Assembly (NCBI GenBank): GCA_019635775.1 | Contig: JAHBYU010000006.1 | Span: forward strand, 183,348 to 247,347 | Length of the DNA: 64,000 nt | Source: Rhizobiaceae bacterium | GTDB lineage: Bacteria; Pseudomonadota; Alphaproteobacteria; Rhizobiales; Rhizobiaceae | Direction of reading: 5' to 3' | In this document: piece after piece, positions 56,852-64,000 of the stretch | Position numbering within the stretch: the stretch's first letter is position 1 | How the letters are laid out: each line of letters begins with the position of its first letter | Program-made: the position numbers and the translations under genes | The notes under the pieces: model-generated | Databases searched by the model: none | What the model was told of the DNA's origin: nothing | What the model saw: only the letters and a program-made list of their open reading frames with translations

Positions 56852-57532
56852 CTATGCGGTAGGACAGCGCGCGAGCACGTTGCGGACGTTGGATACCTGC
56901 CAGGTACCATTGCGGGATGTGGCAATGCCGCGATTGTTCAAGGCGATCGCCAGTCCGCGCAAGCTGGTGACGCCGGAGCGTTGTATCGAAGCAATGATCG
57001 GCACTACGGTCTGAGCAAACCGATCCGCTTCACGTACCGACACCACTCGACCTTTCGCGGCTGCCTCAGCTGCATTGGTGGGGTTGCCGAGCCGGGCGCC
57101 CTGGGCCTTGCGGGCGGCAAGGGCCGCCTTGGTCCGCTCAGAGATCAGCAGACGTTCTTTCTCGGCCAGTGCCGCATAGAGATGCAGCATGAACGGGTCG
57201 GCATCGGCGCCGAGCTCCGCCACGATGAAGGGGACGCGGCTGGCCATCAGCCCCGAGATGAAGGCGACGTCACGCGAGAGGCGATCGAGCTTGGCGACGA
57301 TCACCGGGCATCGTGCCTGCCGAGCAGCAGCCAGCGCCTGGGCGAGGTGAGGGCGCCTGTCCAGCGCATCGGAGCCCTTGCCGGTCTCGATGTCGACATG
57401 CTCTCCGATAAGTTTGAAGCCTTCGGCGTCGGCGAAATGCTCCACACGCGCCCGCTGCGCCTCGATGCCGAGACCTGAGCGACCCTGCCTCTGCGTGGAC
57501 ACGCGATAGTAGGCGATTGCGCACTGCGACAT
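56852..57532 (-). CDS. Serine recombinase (resolvase family)
   Basis: The 226-residue protein starts at ATG 57532 after CGGGAGGTTTC. It has the resolvase catalytic domain: [18 protein letters not shown] with the nucleophilic Ser, then [19 protein letters not shown] and [22 protein letters not shown]-terminal DNA-binding part resembles a short helix-turn-helix ([16 protein letters not shown]). It could act on a transposon or island. It lies at the left edge of the copper genes, but no terminal repeats were recognised. Confidence 0.88.
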   Translation of the reverse strand: MSQCAIAYYRVSTQRQGRSGLGIEAQRARVEHFADAEGFKLIGEHVDIETGKGSDALDRRPHLAQALAAARQARCPVIVAKLDRLSRDVAFISGLMASRVPFIVAELGADADPFMLHLYAALAEKERLLISERTKAALAARKAQGARLGNPTNAAEAAAKGRVVSVREADRFAQTVVPIIASIQRSGVTSLRGLAIALNNRGIATSRNGTWQVSNVRNVLARCPTA

Positions 57533-57652
57533 GAAACCTCCCGAGGTGTTCAGACTGCAAACCACCGTTTGCAGTTTGCTCAGACGGGCAAGGAAGCCAA
57601 GTTCGAATGTTCGGCTTCGCGCCCCCATCCACGCCGCTGCCCGGAAAAGTCC

Positions 57653-58135
57653 TCAGCGCAGCCGGGCCGCGATCGCATCCATCTGGTCGATCTCCTCACG
57701 CTGCGCCTTCGTGATCTCGCCGCAGAGCGTCACGAGTTCTGGATCGGAAAGGCTGGCCTCGCGGCACATAAGGATCGCGCCGGAATGATGCGGGATCATA
57801 GAGGCGATGAACTGGCGGTCGTCGATCAATGCCTGCGCGCGCGTCGCCCAGAACGAGCCGGCCGTAAGAAGCGCGAAAGCGACGTAAAGCGTGACGTTCG
57901 CCTGTCGGTTCGGGAACATGCCGGGCATGGTCGCCAGCATGAAGATGCCCATCGGCGCCCACATGGTCACCGCCATGTAGAACATGTTCAGGTTGTTCCT
58001 GAAGTCGCCCGTGCCGTCGATCATCGTGAACATCACGACGTACATGACGACGAGCCCGAGAATCATGTTGATCCAGAACATGAGGTACGGGCGGCCGTGG
58101 CCGCGGTTTTCGTGTTTCCGGTTATCGTGCTCCAT
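57653..58135 (-). CDS. DUF305 membrane protein
   Basis: The 160-residue protein from ATG 58135 has three or four helices (LMFWINMILGLVVMYVVMFT and others), then the DUF305 core DDRQFIASMIPHHSGAILMC and LCGEITKAQREEIDQMDAI. The HH and Met/Cys residues suggest metal binding; DUF305 genes often lie in copper islands. The ATG at 58150 is an alternative, but GGAGAAG lies between the two and favours the second. It is the last gene of the copZ-like operon. Confidence 0.85.
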   Translation of the reverse strand: MEHDNRKHENRGHGRPYLMFWINMILGLVVMYVVMFTMIDGTGDFRNNLNMFYMAVTMWAPMGIFMLATMPGMFPNRQANVTLYVAFALLTAGSFWATRAQALIDDRQFIASMIPHHSGAILMCREASLSDPELVTLCGEITKAQREEIDQMDAIAARLR

Positions 58136-58151
58136 TTCAATCTTCTCCATG

Positions 58152-58913
58152 TCAGTGCCACAGGCCCGCGGGCTTGAGGATCATCCAGATGGCCATGCCG
58201 ACCATCATCAGGTTTTCGGTCAGCGATACGAACCCGAGGGGAACGTTGCTGTCGCCGCCGACGCAGGCGCACTTCAGTTCGCGCTTGTCGACATAGACGG
58301 CCTTGAAGACCGATACCGCACCGATGCCGCCGATGAAGAGCGCGACCGGGACCGATATCCACATAAGCGCGCCGGAGACCATGAGCACGCCTGCCAGCCC
58401 CTCGGTGAAAGGGTAGACCCGTCCGTAGGGAACCCAGCGCTGCCCAAGCAGGTCGTAGTTGAGGAAAATCGTCGCGAATCCGTCGATGTCCTTCAGCTTC
58501 TGGAGTGCGAGCAGACACATGGCGAAGGCCACGAACCACTCGGCAGCAGCCACGGTCACGAAGCTGCCGTACGCCGACCAACTGGCTGCCAGGGCCATGG
58601 CGAACGCCATGCCGAAGAGAGCGATGACGGGCATGTAGGTGACGGCGTCCTTGTCCTTCACCTCCTTGCCGAGCCAAGCCCGCAGATCGTCGTAGCCGCC
58701 TACGCGGCGGCCACCGCTGAAGGTCTGGGGCGTGGTGTTCACCTTGTGCTCGGCCTTGAAGGCGTCGGTCTCGGCGCGGGACGTTAGGTGATGGTCCTCT
58801 ACCTCGAATCCTTCGCGCTTCAGGAGGTCGAGCGCCTTGAGGCCCCATGGGCAGGTGTGCTCGGGGGTCACCATCCGATAGAGTTCGGCCCTGCGTGCGG
58901 CAGCGGATGACAT
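58152..58913 (-). CDS. Glutaredoxin-like/MauE-type fusion membrane protein
   Basis: The 253-residue protein has an N-terminal glutaredoxin-like domain (HTCPWGLKALDLLKREGFEV, then NTTPQTFSGGRRVGGYDDL). The motif is CPWG, so only Cys21 is kept and a normal CxxC disulfide cannot form. From about residue 90 four or five helices form a MauE/DoxX-like membrane domain (ALAASWSAYGSFVTV, VLMVSGALMWISVPVALF) with Cys residues in ELKCACVGGDS. It may handle thiol redox or metal in copper stress. Gene gaps suggest an operon with its neighbours. Confidence 0.85.
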   Translation of the reverse strand: MSSAAARRAELYRMVTPEHTCPWGLKALDLLKREGFEVEDHHLTSRAETDAFKAEHKVNTTPQTFSGGRRVGGYDDLRAWLGKEVKDKDAVTYMPVIALFGMAFAMALAASWSAYGSFVTVAAAEWFVAFAMCLLALQKLKDIDGFATIFLNYDLLGQRWVPYGRVYPFTEGLAGVLMVSGALMWISVPVALFIGGIGAVSVFKAVYVDKRELKCACVGGDSNVPLGFVSLTENLMMVGMAIWMILKPAGLWH

Positions 58914-58974
58914 TCTGGTATCCTTTCGTGTTGAAACCGTCCCGCCGCGACGATGGTTCCCGGCGGGACGGCGG

Positions 58975-59169
58975 TCACGCCACTGACGCGGGATATCCGG
59001 CGTCGGCGAGCGCCCTGGAGATGGAGTCGGTCGATGCGGAGGATTCGACGGTCACCGTCTTCGTGACGGGATCAGCGTCGACCCTCGCTGTCGGGTCGAC
59101 GCTTTCGACGGCCTTTGTGACGCTCCGCGCACAGCCGCCGCAGGTCATGTTCTCGATGTGGAATCGCAT
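58975..59169 (-). CDS. Copper chaperone-like heavy-metal-binding protein
   Basis: The 64-residue protein is one heavy-metal-associated domain with NMTCGGC (Cys10 and Cys13), the Cu(I)-binding loop, and a typical ferredoxin-like pattern ending ALADAGYPASVA. It should carry Cu(I) to CopA in the cytoplasm. ATG 59169 follows GAAGGAGACCCGG; an upstream ATG at 59208 has no site. It is the first gene of a leftward operon under a CueR-like box, divergent from copA. Confidence 0.9.
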   Translation of the reverse strand: MRFHIENMTCGGCARSVTKAVESVDPTARVDADPVTKTVTVESSASTDSISRALADAGYPASVA

Positions 59170-59211
59170 CCGGGTCTCCTTCGTGGTTTGAGCGGATGCG
59201 TCCTTCATCCG

Positions 59212-59235
59212 CCTTCCAGCCTCTGGAAGGTCAAG
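59212..59235 (-). promoter_or_regulatory. CueR/HmrR-type operator for the copZ-like operon
   Basis: On the minus strand CTTGACCTTCCAG-AGG-CTGGAAGG combines a -35 hexamer (TTGACC) with a dyad of perfect 8-bp arms (CCTTCCAG/CTGGAAGG). This is the long-spacer layout of MerR-family copper promoters. It lies 43 bp before the copZ-like start. Confidence 0.82.
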
Positions 59236-59257
59236 CGGCTTTTTTTATCGCCTTGCC

Positions 59258-59281
59258 CTTGACCCTCCAGAGGCTGGAAGG
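59258..59281 (+). promoter_or_regulatory. CueR/HmrR-type operator for copA
   Basis: CTTGACCCTCCAG-AGG-CTGGAAGG repeats the divergent operator with one base changed in the left arm. It lies 45 bp before the copA start. The two operators form a near-perfect inverted pair separated by 22 bp. Confidence 0.82.
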
Positions 59282-59326
59282 CCCATCTGTCGCGGCGACA
59301 ACGGAATCCAACCGAAAGGAACGCCG

Positions 59327-61795
59327 ATGAACGCGCCGCTTCGCCTGACCGAGGACGTCAGAACTCATACCATCGCCATCGAGGGCATGACCTGCGCCTC
59401 TTGCGTCGGCCGCGTCGAGCGGGCATTGAAAGCCGTCGATGGGGTCGTCCAGGCCCGGGTCAACCTTGCCACCGAAACGGCGGAGGTCGAGGCAGCGCCG
59501 TCGGTCAGCAGGACCAAGTTGGCGCAGACCGTCGAAGAGGTCGGCTATGGCGTACCCTCTGCGACCGTCGAGCTTACCATCGAGGGCATGACCTGCGCCT
59601 CTTGCGTCGGCCGCGTCGAGCGGGCGCTTGCCGCCGTCCCGGGCGTCACCACGGCCGGCGTGAACCTGGCGACGGAACGCGCGACGGTCACGGGCATCGC
59701 GGACGCCGCGGCCCTGCGTAAGGCGGTCGAGGACGTCGGCTACGACGCGCGGGTCATGGCGGCCGCAACGGGCAGCGGTGCGGATGAGATTGCAGCCCGG
59801 CGCGATGTCGAGACCGCGGCACTCCGCCGGGATCTCCTCGTCGCGGGAAGCCTGACGGCCCCGCTTTTCGTTCTGGAAATGGGTTCGCATCTCTTTCAGT
59901 CCGTCCACGACCTCGTGCACGATACCCTCGGGATGAAACGAAGCTGGCAGGTCCAGTTCGTCCTCGCGACGCTTGTGCTCGCGTTTCCGGGACGGCGCTT
60001 CTACGAGAAGGGATTTCCGGCCCTCGTCAGGCTCGCGCCCGACATGAACTCGCTGGTCGCGGTCGGCACTTCGGCGGCATACCTGTATTCGGTCGTCGCG
60101 ACCTTCATGCCGGACCTGCTACCTGCCGGAACAGTGAACGTCTACTTCGAGGCCGCGGCAGTGATCGTGACGCTGATCCTGCTGGGCCGCTATTTGGAGG
60201 CTCGCGCGAAGGGCCGCACGTCGCAGGCTATACGGCGTCTGGCCGGGCTGCAGGCAAAGTCGGCGCGGGTCCGGCGCGGACCGGTCATTGTCGAGGTCGA
60301 CATCGCCGAAGTCGTCCCCGGCGATGTGGTCGAAGTGCGCCCGGGCGAGCGCGTGCCCGTCGATGGCGAAGTGGTCTCCGGCGAGAGCTATGTCGACGAA
60401 TCCATGGTGACGGGCGAATCCATGCCCGTGGCCAAGCGGGACGGAAGCCCGGTTACTGGAGGCACGGTGAACCAGACGGGAGCGTTCGAGTTTCGCGCGA
60501 CCGCCGTCGGAGCCGACACCGTGCTGTCGCGTATCATGCGCATGGTCGAGCAGGCGCAGGGGTCGAAGCTGCCGATCCAGGCCATGGTCGACACGGTGAC
60601 CATGTGGTTCGTGCCCGCCGTCATGTGCCTCGCGGCGCTCACCTTTGTCGCCTGGCTCCTGTTGGGACCGGAACCAGCCCTGACCTTCGCTCTGGTCAAC
60701 GCGGTCGCGGTCCTCATCATCGCCTGTCCCTGCGCAATGGGCCTCGCGACCCCGACCTCCATCATGGTGGGGACCGGCCGCGCCGCCGAGATGGGCGTCC
60801 TGTTCCGAAAGGGTGAAGCGCTTCAGTCGCTGCGCGACGCCCGGGTGATCGCGCTCGACAAGACCGGGACCCTGACGGAGGGGCGGCCGGTCCTGACCGA
60901 TCTGCGGACTACGCAAGGATTCCTGGACAATGACGTGCTGGCTCTGGCCGCGGCCGTTGAGGCGAAGTCCGAGCATCCTGTCGCGCGCGCCATCGTCGGC
61001 GCGGCAGCAGGGCGAGGTCTTGCGGTTCGGGAGGCCGACGGCTTCGACTCCCTCACCGGACTGGGGGTCACGGCCACCGTTGCAGGCGAGCGCATCCAAG
61101 TCGGCTCCGCGCGCTTCATGGATCGGCTCGGACTCGACCCTTCCGCGCTGGACTCAGATGCCGCGCGGCTTGCCGACGAGGGGAAGTCGCCGCTCTACGT
61201 CGCCATCGGCGGCCGTGTCGCCGCCGTGTTGGCCGTCTCGGATCCGGTCAAGGAGTCCACGCCGCGGGCCATTGCTGCCATGCATGCGCTCGGCCTGAAG
61301 GTCGCGATGGTGACCGGCGACAGCAGGCGCACGGCCGACGCCATCGCGCGGAGGCTAGGCATCGACCACGTGGTCGCCGAGGTTATGCCGGAGGGCAAGG
61401 TCGCGGCCGTCAGGCAGCTTAAGGCCGAATACGGTGCGGTCGCCTTCGTGGGCGATGGCATCAACGACGCGCCCGCGCTTGCCGAGGCCGACGTCGGGAT
61501 CGCGATCGGCACGGGCACCGACATTGCCATCGAAGCGGCCGACGTGGTGCTCATGTCGGGAAGCCTGGAGGGCGTGCCAGCGGCTCTGGCGCTCTCGCGG
61601 ACCACGATCCGCAACATCCGCCAGAATCTGTTCTGGGCCTTCGCCTACAACGCGGCGCTGATCCCCGTGGCGGCAGGGGCGCTTTACCCCGCCTACGGTG
61701 TCCTGCTTTCACCCGCGCTGGCTGCGGGTGCAATGGCGCTGTCCAGCGTGTTCGTTCTCGGCAACGCGATGAGGCTCAGGGCGCATGGCCGCTAG
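59327..61795 (+). CDS. copA: Copper-exporting P-type ATPase
   Basis: The 822-residue ATPase has two N-terminal metal-binding domains, each with [16 protein letters not shown], then about eight helices. Later motifs are the TGE loop (VTGESMPV), the CPC metal site at 467-469, phosphorylation Asp511 (DKTGT), SEHPVARAI and [16 protein letters not shown]. It pumps Cu(I) from the cytoplasm to the periplasm. The two metal-binding domains share a nearly identical stretch at the DNA level, suggesting a recent internal duplication. It is under its own CueR-like box. Confidence 0.97.
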   Translation: MNAPLRLTEDVRTHTIAIEGMTCASCVGRVERALKAVDGVVQARVNLATETAEVEAAPSVSRTKLAQTVEEVGYGVPSATVELTIEGMTCASCVGRVERALAAVPGVTTAGVNLATERATVTGIADAAALRKAVEDVGYDARVMAAATGSGADEIAARRDVETAALRRDLLVAGSLTAPLFVLEMGSHLFQSVHDLVHDTLGMKRSWQVQFVLATLVLAFPGRRFYEKGFPALVRLAPDMNSLVAVGTSAAYLYSVVATFMPDLLPAGTVNVYFEAAAVIVTLILLGRYLEARAKGRTSQAIRRLAGLQAKSARVRRGPVIVEVDIAEVVPGDVVEVRPGERVPVDGEVVSGESYVDESMVTGESMPVAKRDGSPVTGGTVNQTGAFEFRATAVGADTVLSRIMRMVEQAQGSKLPIQAMVDTVTMWFVPAVMCLAALTFVAWLLLGPEPALTFALVNAVAVLIIACPCAMGLATPTSIMVGTGRAAEMGVLFRKGEALQSLRDARVIALDKTGTLTEGRPVLTDLRTTQGFLDNDVLALAAAVEAKSEHPVARAIVGAAAGRGLAVREADGFDSLTGLGVTATVAGERIQVGSARFMDRLGLDPSALDSDAARLADEGKSPLYVAIGGRVAAVLAVSDPVKESTPRAIAAMHALGLKVAMVTGDSRRTADAIARRLGIDHVVAEVMPEGKVAAVRQLKAEYGAVAFVGDGINDAPALAEADVGIAIGTGTDIAIEAADVVLMSGSLEGVPAALALSRTTIRNIRQNLFWAFAYNAALIPVAAGALYPAYGVLLSPALAAGAMALSSVFVLGNAMRLRAHGR

Positions 61796-61818
61796 GCTGG
61801 GGCGACGTCGGTTCCGCC

Positions 61819-62274
61819 TCAGCGATAGCTGGCGTAGATTTCGGTCGAACCGTCACGCTTGACGAGGAGAACATCATAGGGATCGGCGTTTGCCGTATCG
61901 CCCATGCCCGGCGAACCGTAGGGCATGTCGGGAACGGCCAGCCCTATCGCGTCCGGCCGCTCCTCGAGCAGGCGCCTTACTTCGCGCGCGGGCACATGGC
62001 CCTCGATCACGTAGCCTTCGATCATCCCCGTGTGGCAGGACGTCTGGCCGGGTTTCAGTCCGGCTTGCACCTTGGCGGCGTTAAGGTCGGCCAGCGGCAG
62101 ATCGCGCTCGGCTACCGTGAAGCCCGCTTCCCGCATGTGGTTGCCCCACGCCACGCAGCATCCGCACGAGGCCGACTTCAGCACCTCGATCGAGCCCGCG
62201 GCCCAGGCCGCCTGGCTGATCAGCGCCAGGGCCGTGAAGGATGCAGCGCGGGCAAGCCTGTTGAATGTCTTCAT
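61819..62274 (-). CDS. DUF411 metal-binding protein
   Basis: The 151-residue protein has a signal peptide (FTALALISQAAWA) and the DUF411 features: EVLKSASCGCCVAWGNHMRE, PGQTSCHTGMIEGYVIEGHV and AVPDMPYGSPGM. The Cys and Met residues suggest periplasmic copper binding; the family is widespread in copper clusters. It is the last gene of the leftward operon and converges on copA with 23 bp between the stops. Confidence 0.9.
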   Translation of the reverse strand: MKTFNRLARAASFTALALISQAAWAAGSIEVLKSASCGCCVAWGNHMREAGFTVAERDLPLADLNAAKVQAGLKPGQTSCHTGMIEGYVIEGHVPAREVRRLLEERPDAIGLAVPDMPYGSPGMGDTANADPYDVLLVKRDGSTEIYASYR

Positions 62275-62284
62275 CGTCCGTCTC

Positions 62285-62401
62285 CTACCTGAAGAACACG
62301 TATTTCACGAGAGCGGCGATCACGAGGGCGACGACCACGAGGCCGACGAGGCCCCACAGTCCCATGCCCCACATCATGCCGCCATCCATTCCGTTTTCCA
62401 T
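62285..62401 (-). CDS. 38-residue Met-rich membrane peptide
   Basis: ATG 62401 follows TCGGAGGTGAACCAATA and encodes a Met-rich N-terminus (ENGMDGGMMWGMGLWGL), one hydrophobic helix and KYVFFR at the end. It sits between the CusF-like and DUF411 genes with gaps of 53 and 10 bp, in the same direction. Met clusters suggest Cu(I) binding near the membrane. It is too short for family assignment. Confidence 0.65.
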   Translation of the reverse strand: MENGMDGGMMWGMGLWGLVGLVVVALVIAALVKYVFFR

Positions 62402-62454
62402 TATTGGTTCACCTCCGAGACGGGCGCGGGCGTCGCAGCCCGCGCCCTGTCATC

Positions 62455-62739
62455 CTACTTGATGTCGGTGACCGTGATGCGGCCGTTGACCCGGTCCGCG
62501 GTGAATTCGATCTTTTGGCCTACCTCGACCTCCTCGATCATCGAATCGTCGGCCACTGCGAAGACCATCGTCATCGCGGGCATGTCGAGATTCGCGAGTT
62601 CGCCGTGCTTGATGGTAAGCTTCTTTTGCCCAGCGTCGATCTTGGTCACCTCGCCTGAGGTGTATTCCTGCGCTGCAGCGCCGCCCGCCAGCCCCAGGGC
62701 AATGCCGAGCACGAGCGCGAGTTTCATGATGGTTTTCAT
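62455..62739 (-). CDS. CusF-like periplasmic copper-binding protein
   Basis: The 94-residue protein from ATG 62739 (after AAAGGAAGAACC) has a signal peptide (LALVLGIALGLAGGAAA) and the CusF fold: GEVTKIDAGQKKLTIKHGEL, NLDMPAMTMVFAV and ITVTDIK. The His and two Met in that segment match the copper site of CusF, the periplasmic partner of CusCBA pumps. No cusCBA genes are seen here; it may act as a buffer or donate to the oxidase. Confidence 0.9.
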   Translation of the reverse strand: MKTIMKLALVLGIALGLAGGAAAQEYTSGEVTKIDAGQKKLTIKHGELANLDMPAMTMVFAVADDSMIEEVEVGQKIEFTADRVNGRITVTDIK

Positions 62740-62757
62740 GGTTCTTCCTTTCATCGA

Positions 62758-63237
62758 TCAGTTCTGGACGACAGCGATGTCGCCCTTCATCCCGGACTCG
62801 TAGTGCCCGGGGATTAGGCAGCCGAACGAGAACTCGCCTGCCGTGGCGAACGTCCAGACGATCTCTCCCTTGCCGCCAGGCTGAAGCCGGATCGCGTTGG
62901 GATCGTCGTGTTCCATCTCGGGGAAGCGCTCCATGAGTTCCTTGTGTTCCAGGATGGCTTCGTGGCCGTCCATCACGAATTCGTGGTCGACCTCACCCTG
63001 GTTGACGAAGCTGAGCTTAAGCGTCTCGCCCTGCCTGACGGTGAAGGTGGCGGGTTCGAACACCATCTTCCCGTCATCGGTCTCCATCATCACGATGTCG
63101 ATGGTTCTCGTCACTTCGGCGGGTTTGCCTGCACGCCCGATCCTGAGTTCGTCGTGACTGTGGTCGCCGCTGCCGGCGGCGAACGCGGAAGCCGTGGCGA
63201 GCGACATCAATGCCGCGGTAATCAGGCGTGATTTCAT
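62758..63237 (-). CDS. Periplasmic cupredoxin-domain protein
   Basis: The 159-residue protein from ATG 63237 (after CAGGAGACCACGC) has a signal peptide (ALMSLATASAFAA) and a cupredoxin domain. The ligand residues are visible as EVDHEFVMDG (first His) and FGCLIPGHYESGMKG (Cys, His, Met), the type 1 copper pattern. It may accept or carry copper or electrons with the multicopper oxidase directly upstream. It is 18 bp ahead of the CusF-like gene. Confidence 0.9.
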   Translation of the reverse strand: MKSRLITAALMSLATASAFAAGSGDHSHDELRIGRAGKPAEVTRTIDIVMMETDDGKMVFEPATFTVRQGETLKLSFVNQGEVDHEFVMDGHEAILEHKELMERFPEMEHDDPNAIRLQPGGKGEIVWTFATAGEFSFGCLIPGHYESGMKGDIAVVQN

Positions 63238-63272
63238 GCGTGGTCTCCTGTGTTTGATGATGATCAACTTGC

Positions 63273-64000
63273 CTATCCCTTCGTCCCATGAGCGCCGTGT
63301 GCGGGAGCCGGCGTGATGGTTTCCGTTCCCTCTGCCTTGGCCGGAGCCGGGACGTCGCCCGTCCATTCGTAGGAGACGGTGCCTTCCGGGTGCTCGTACC
63401 AACCCGGATCGGCGTAATCGTTGGCCGAAATGCCTTCGCGGACTTTCACGACGGAGAACATGCCGCCCATCTCGATAGCGCCGAACTGCCCCCAGCCCGT
63501 CATCATGGGGATGGTGTTGTCGGGGAGCGGCATCTCCATCTCGCCCATGTCAGCCATACCGCGGTTGCCCATGACCATGTATTCAGGCTGGACGGTGCGG
63601 ATCTTCCGCGAGACCTCGGTCTTGTCCGCGCCGATGAAGGTGGGCACGTCATGGCCCATGGCGTTCATAGTGTGGTGTGACTTGTGGCAGTGGATCGCCC
63701 AGTCTCCGAGGTACTTGGCGTCGAACTCGTAGGCGCGCATCGCCCCGACGGGGATATCGATCGAGACCTCGGGCCAGCGTGCCTCCGGCCTGACCCACCC
63801 TCCGTCCGTGCAAGTCACCTCGAAGTCGTATCCGTGCATGTGGATCGGATGGTTGGTCATGGTGAGATTGCCAACCCTCACGCGGACCCGGTCGTCCTTG
63901 TTGACGACCAGATGGCTGATACCGGGGAACACCCGGCTGTTCCAGGTCCACAGGTTGAAGTCCGTCATCTCCATCACCCTCGGCACGTAGGAGCCGGGCT
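63273..64000 (-). CDS. Multicopper oxidase, C-terminal part (cut by window end)
   Basis: At least 242 residues are visible; the frame stays open to base 64000. The copper motifs are NHPIHMHGYDFEV and HCHKSHHTMNAMGHDVP, typical of the C-terminal domain of laccase-like oxidases. A Met-rich stretch (MVMGNRGMADMGEMEMPLP) lies between or after them, as in copper-tolerance oxidases. It would oxidise Cu(I) to Cu(II) in the periplasm. It starts the leftward operon that includes the cupredoxin and CusF-like genes. Confidence 0.9.
   Translation of the reverse strand, partial: PGSYVPRVMEMTDFNLWTWNSRVFPGISHLVVNKDDRVRVRVGNLTMTNHPIHMHGYDFEVTCTDGGWVRPEARWPEVSIDIPVGAMRAYEFDAKYLGDWAIHCHKSHHTMNAMGHDVPTFIGADKTEVSRKIRTVQPEYMVMGNRGMADMGEMEMPLPDNTIPMMTGWGQFGAIEMGGMFSVVKVREGISANDYADPGWYEHPEGTVSYEWTGDVPAPAKAEGTETITPAPAHGAHGTKG

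Noticed and set aside
59231-59920. A minus-strand frame of 229 codons with repeated segments
   Set aside because: The repeats are the antisense of the two copA metal-binding domains, and the frame runs through the operator region.
60119-61099. A 326-codon minus-strand frame inside copA
   Set aside because: It is antisense to well-conserved ATPase motifs and has no domain of its own.
1-64000. CRISPR array, complete insertion sequence, rRNA or replication origin
   Set aside because: No regularly spaced direct repeats, transposase with terminal inverted repeats, rRNA segments or clustered DnaA-type boxes were noticed when reading the window; a computed repeat search was not possible.

Overview
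The window looks like a chromosomal stretch from an alphaproteobacterium of the Rhizobiales, most likely a Phyllobacteriaceae/Mesorhizobium-type organism. This rests on the gene order pyrH-frr-uppS-cdsA-rseP-bamA-lpxD-fabZ-lpxA-lpxI-lpxB next to gltA, on LpxI rather than LpxH, on the direct-repeat GTTC-N7-GTTC LexA box, and on typical rhizobial families (DUF3126, DUF2155, NDUFA12, BTLCP peptidases, PAS_5, BA14K). No organism-specific marker such as 16S rRNA is present, so the genus is an inference.

Layout. 0-10.8 kb is one long plus-strand block for translation (frr), undecaprenyl and phospholipid precursors (uppS, cdsA), envelope proteolysis (rseP), outer-membrane assembly (bamA) and lipid A synthesis (lpxD, fabZ, lpxA, lpxI, lpxB). 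The dxr gene that often lies between cdsA and rseP is missing. 10.8-17 kb holds gltA, gltX, a frame-disrupted comEC and lexA. 17-30 kb is a mixed housekeeping and signalling stretch: two secreted transglutaminase-like peptidases, a periplasmic-binding-like lipoprotein with a stop codon inside its signal peptide, a GGDEF protein, tRNA-Asn, cysE, a gamma-carbonic-anhydrase-like protein, a PilZ protein, a PAS protein, a rhomboid, a CBS protein, chrA and a probable orphan small RNA. 30-42.5 kb has fused secDF, a GH25 lysozyme lipoprotein, an NDUFA12 homologue, a class D beta-lactamase, the aroQ-accB-accC-aat operon and an SLC13-type permease.

From about 43.5 kb the content becomes accessory. A chromate pair (rhodanese/ChrB fusion plus chrA) is followed by a probable nickel/cobalt operon: a CsoR/RcnR-family repressor, a His-tailed MFS exporter, a YqaA-like protein and a NicO exporter. 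Its operator palindrome faces a divergent gene for a small His-rich exported protein. That cluster ends abruptly in a truncated gene fused to the first 40 codons of a DUF2309 (dabA-like) gene, followed by a frameshifted dabB and a frameshifted LysR gene; this appears to be a decayed inorganic-carbon uptake locus joined to the metal cluster by a deletion.

After a lower-density stretch (serine hydrolase, RidA, small exported and membrane proteins, a BA14K protein) a serine recombinase lies beside a copper-resistance island. Two divergent CueR/HmrR-type operators sit between a leftward copZ-like/Grx-MauE/DUF305 operon and a rightward copA ATPase. A converging operon carries a multicopper oxidase (cut by the window end), a cupredoxin, a CusF-like protein, a 38-residue Met-rich membrane peptide and a DUF411 protein. 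Together these would move Cu(I) out of the cytoplasm and bind or oxidise it in the periplasm. No CRISPR array, complete insertion sequence, rRNA or replication origin was recognised.
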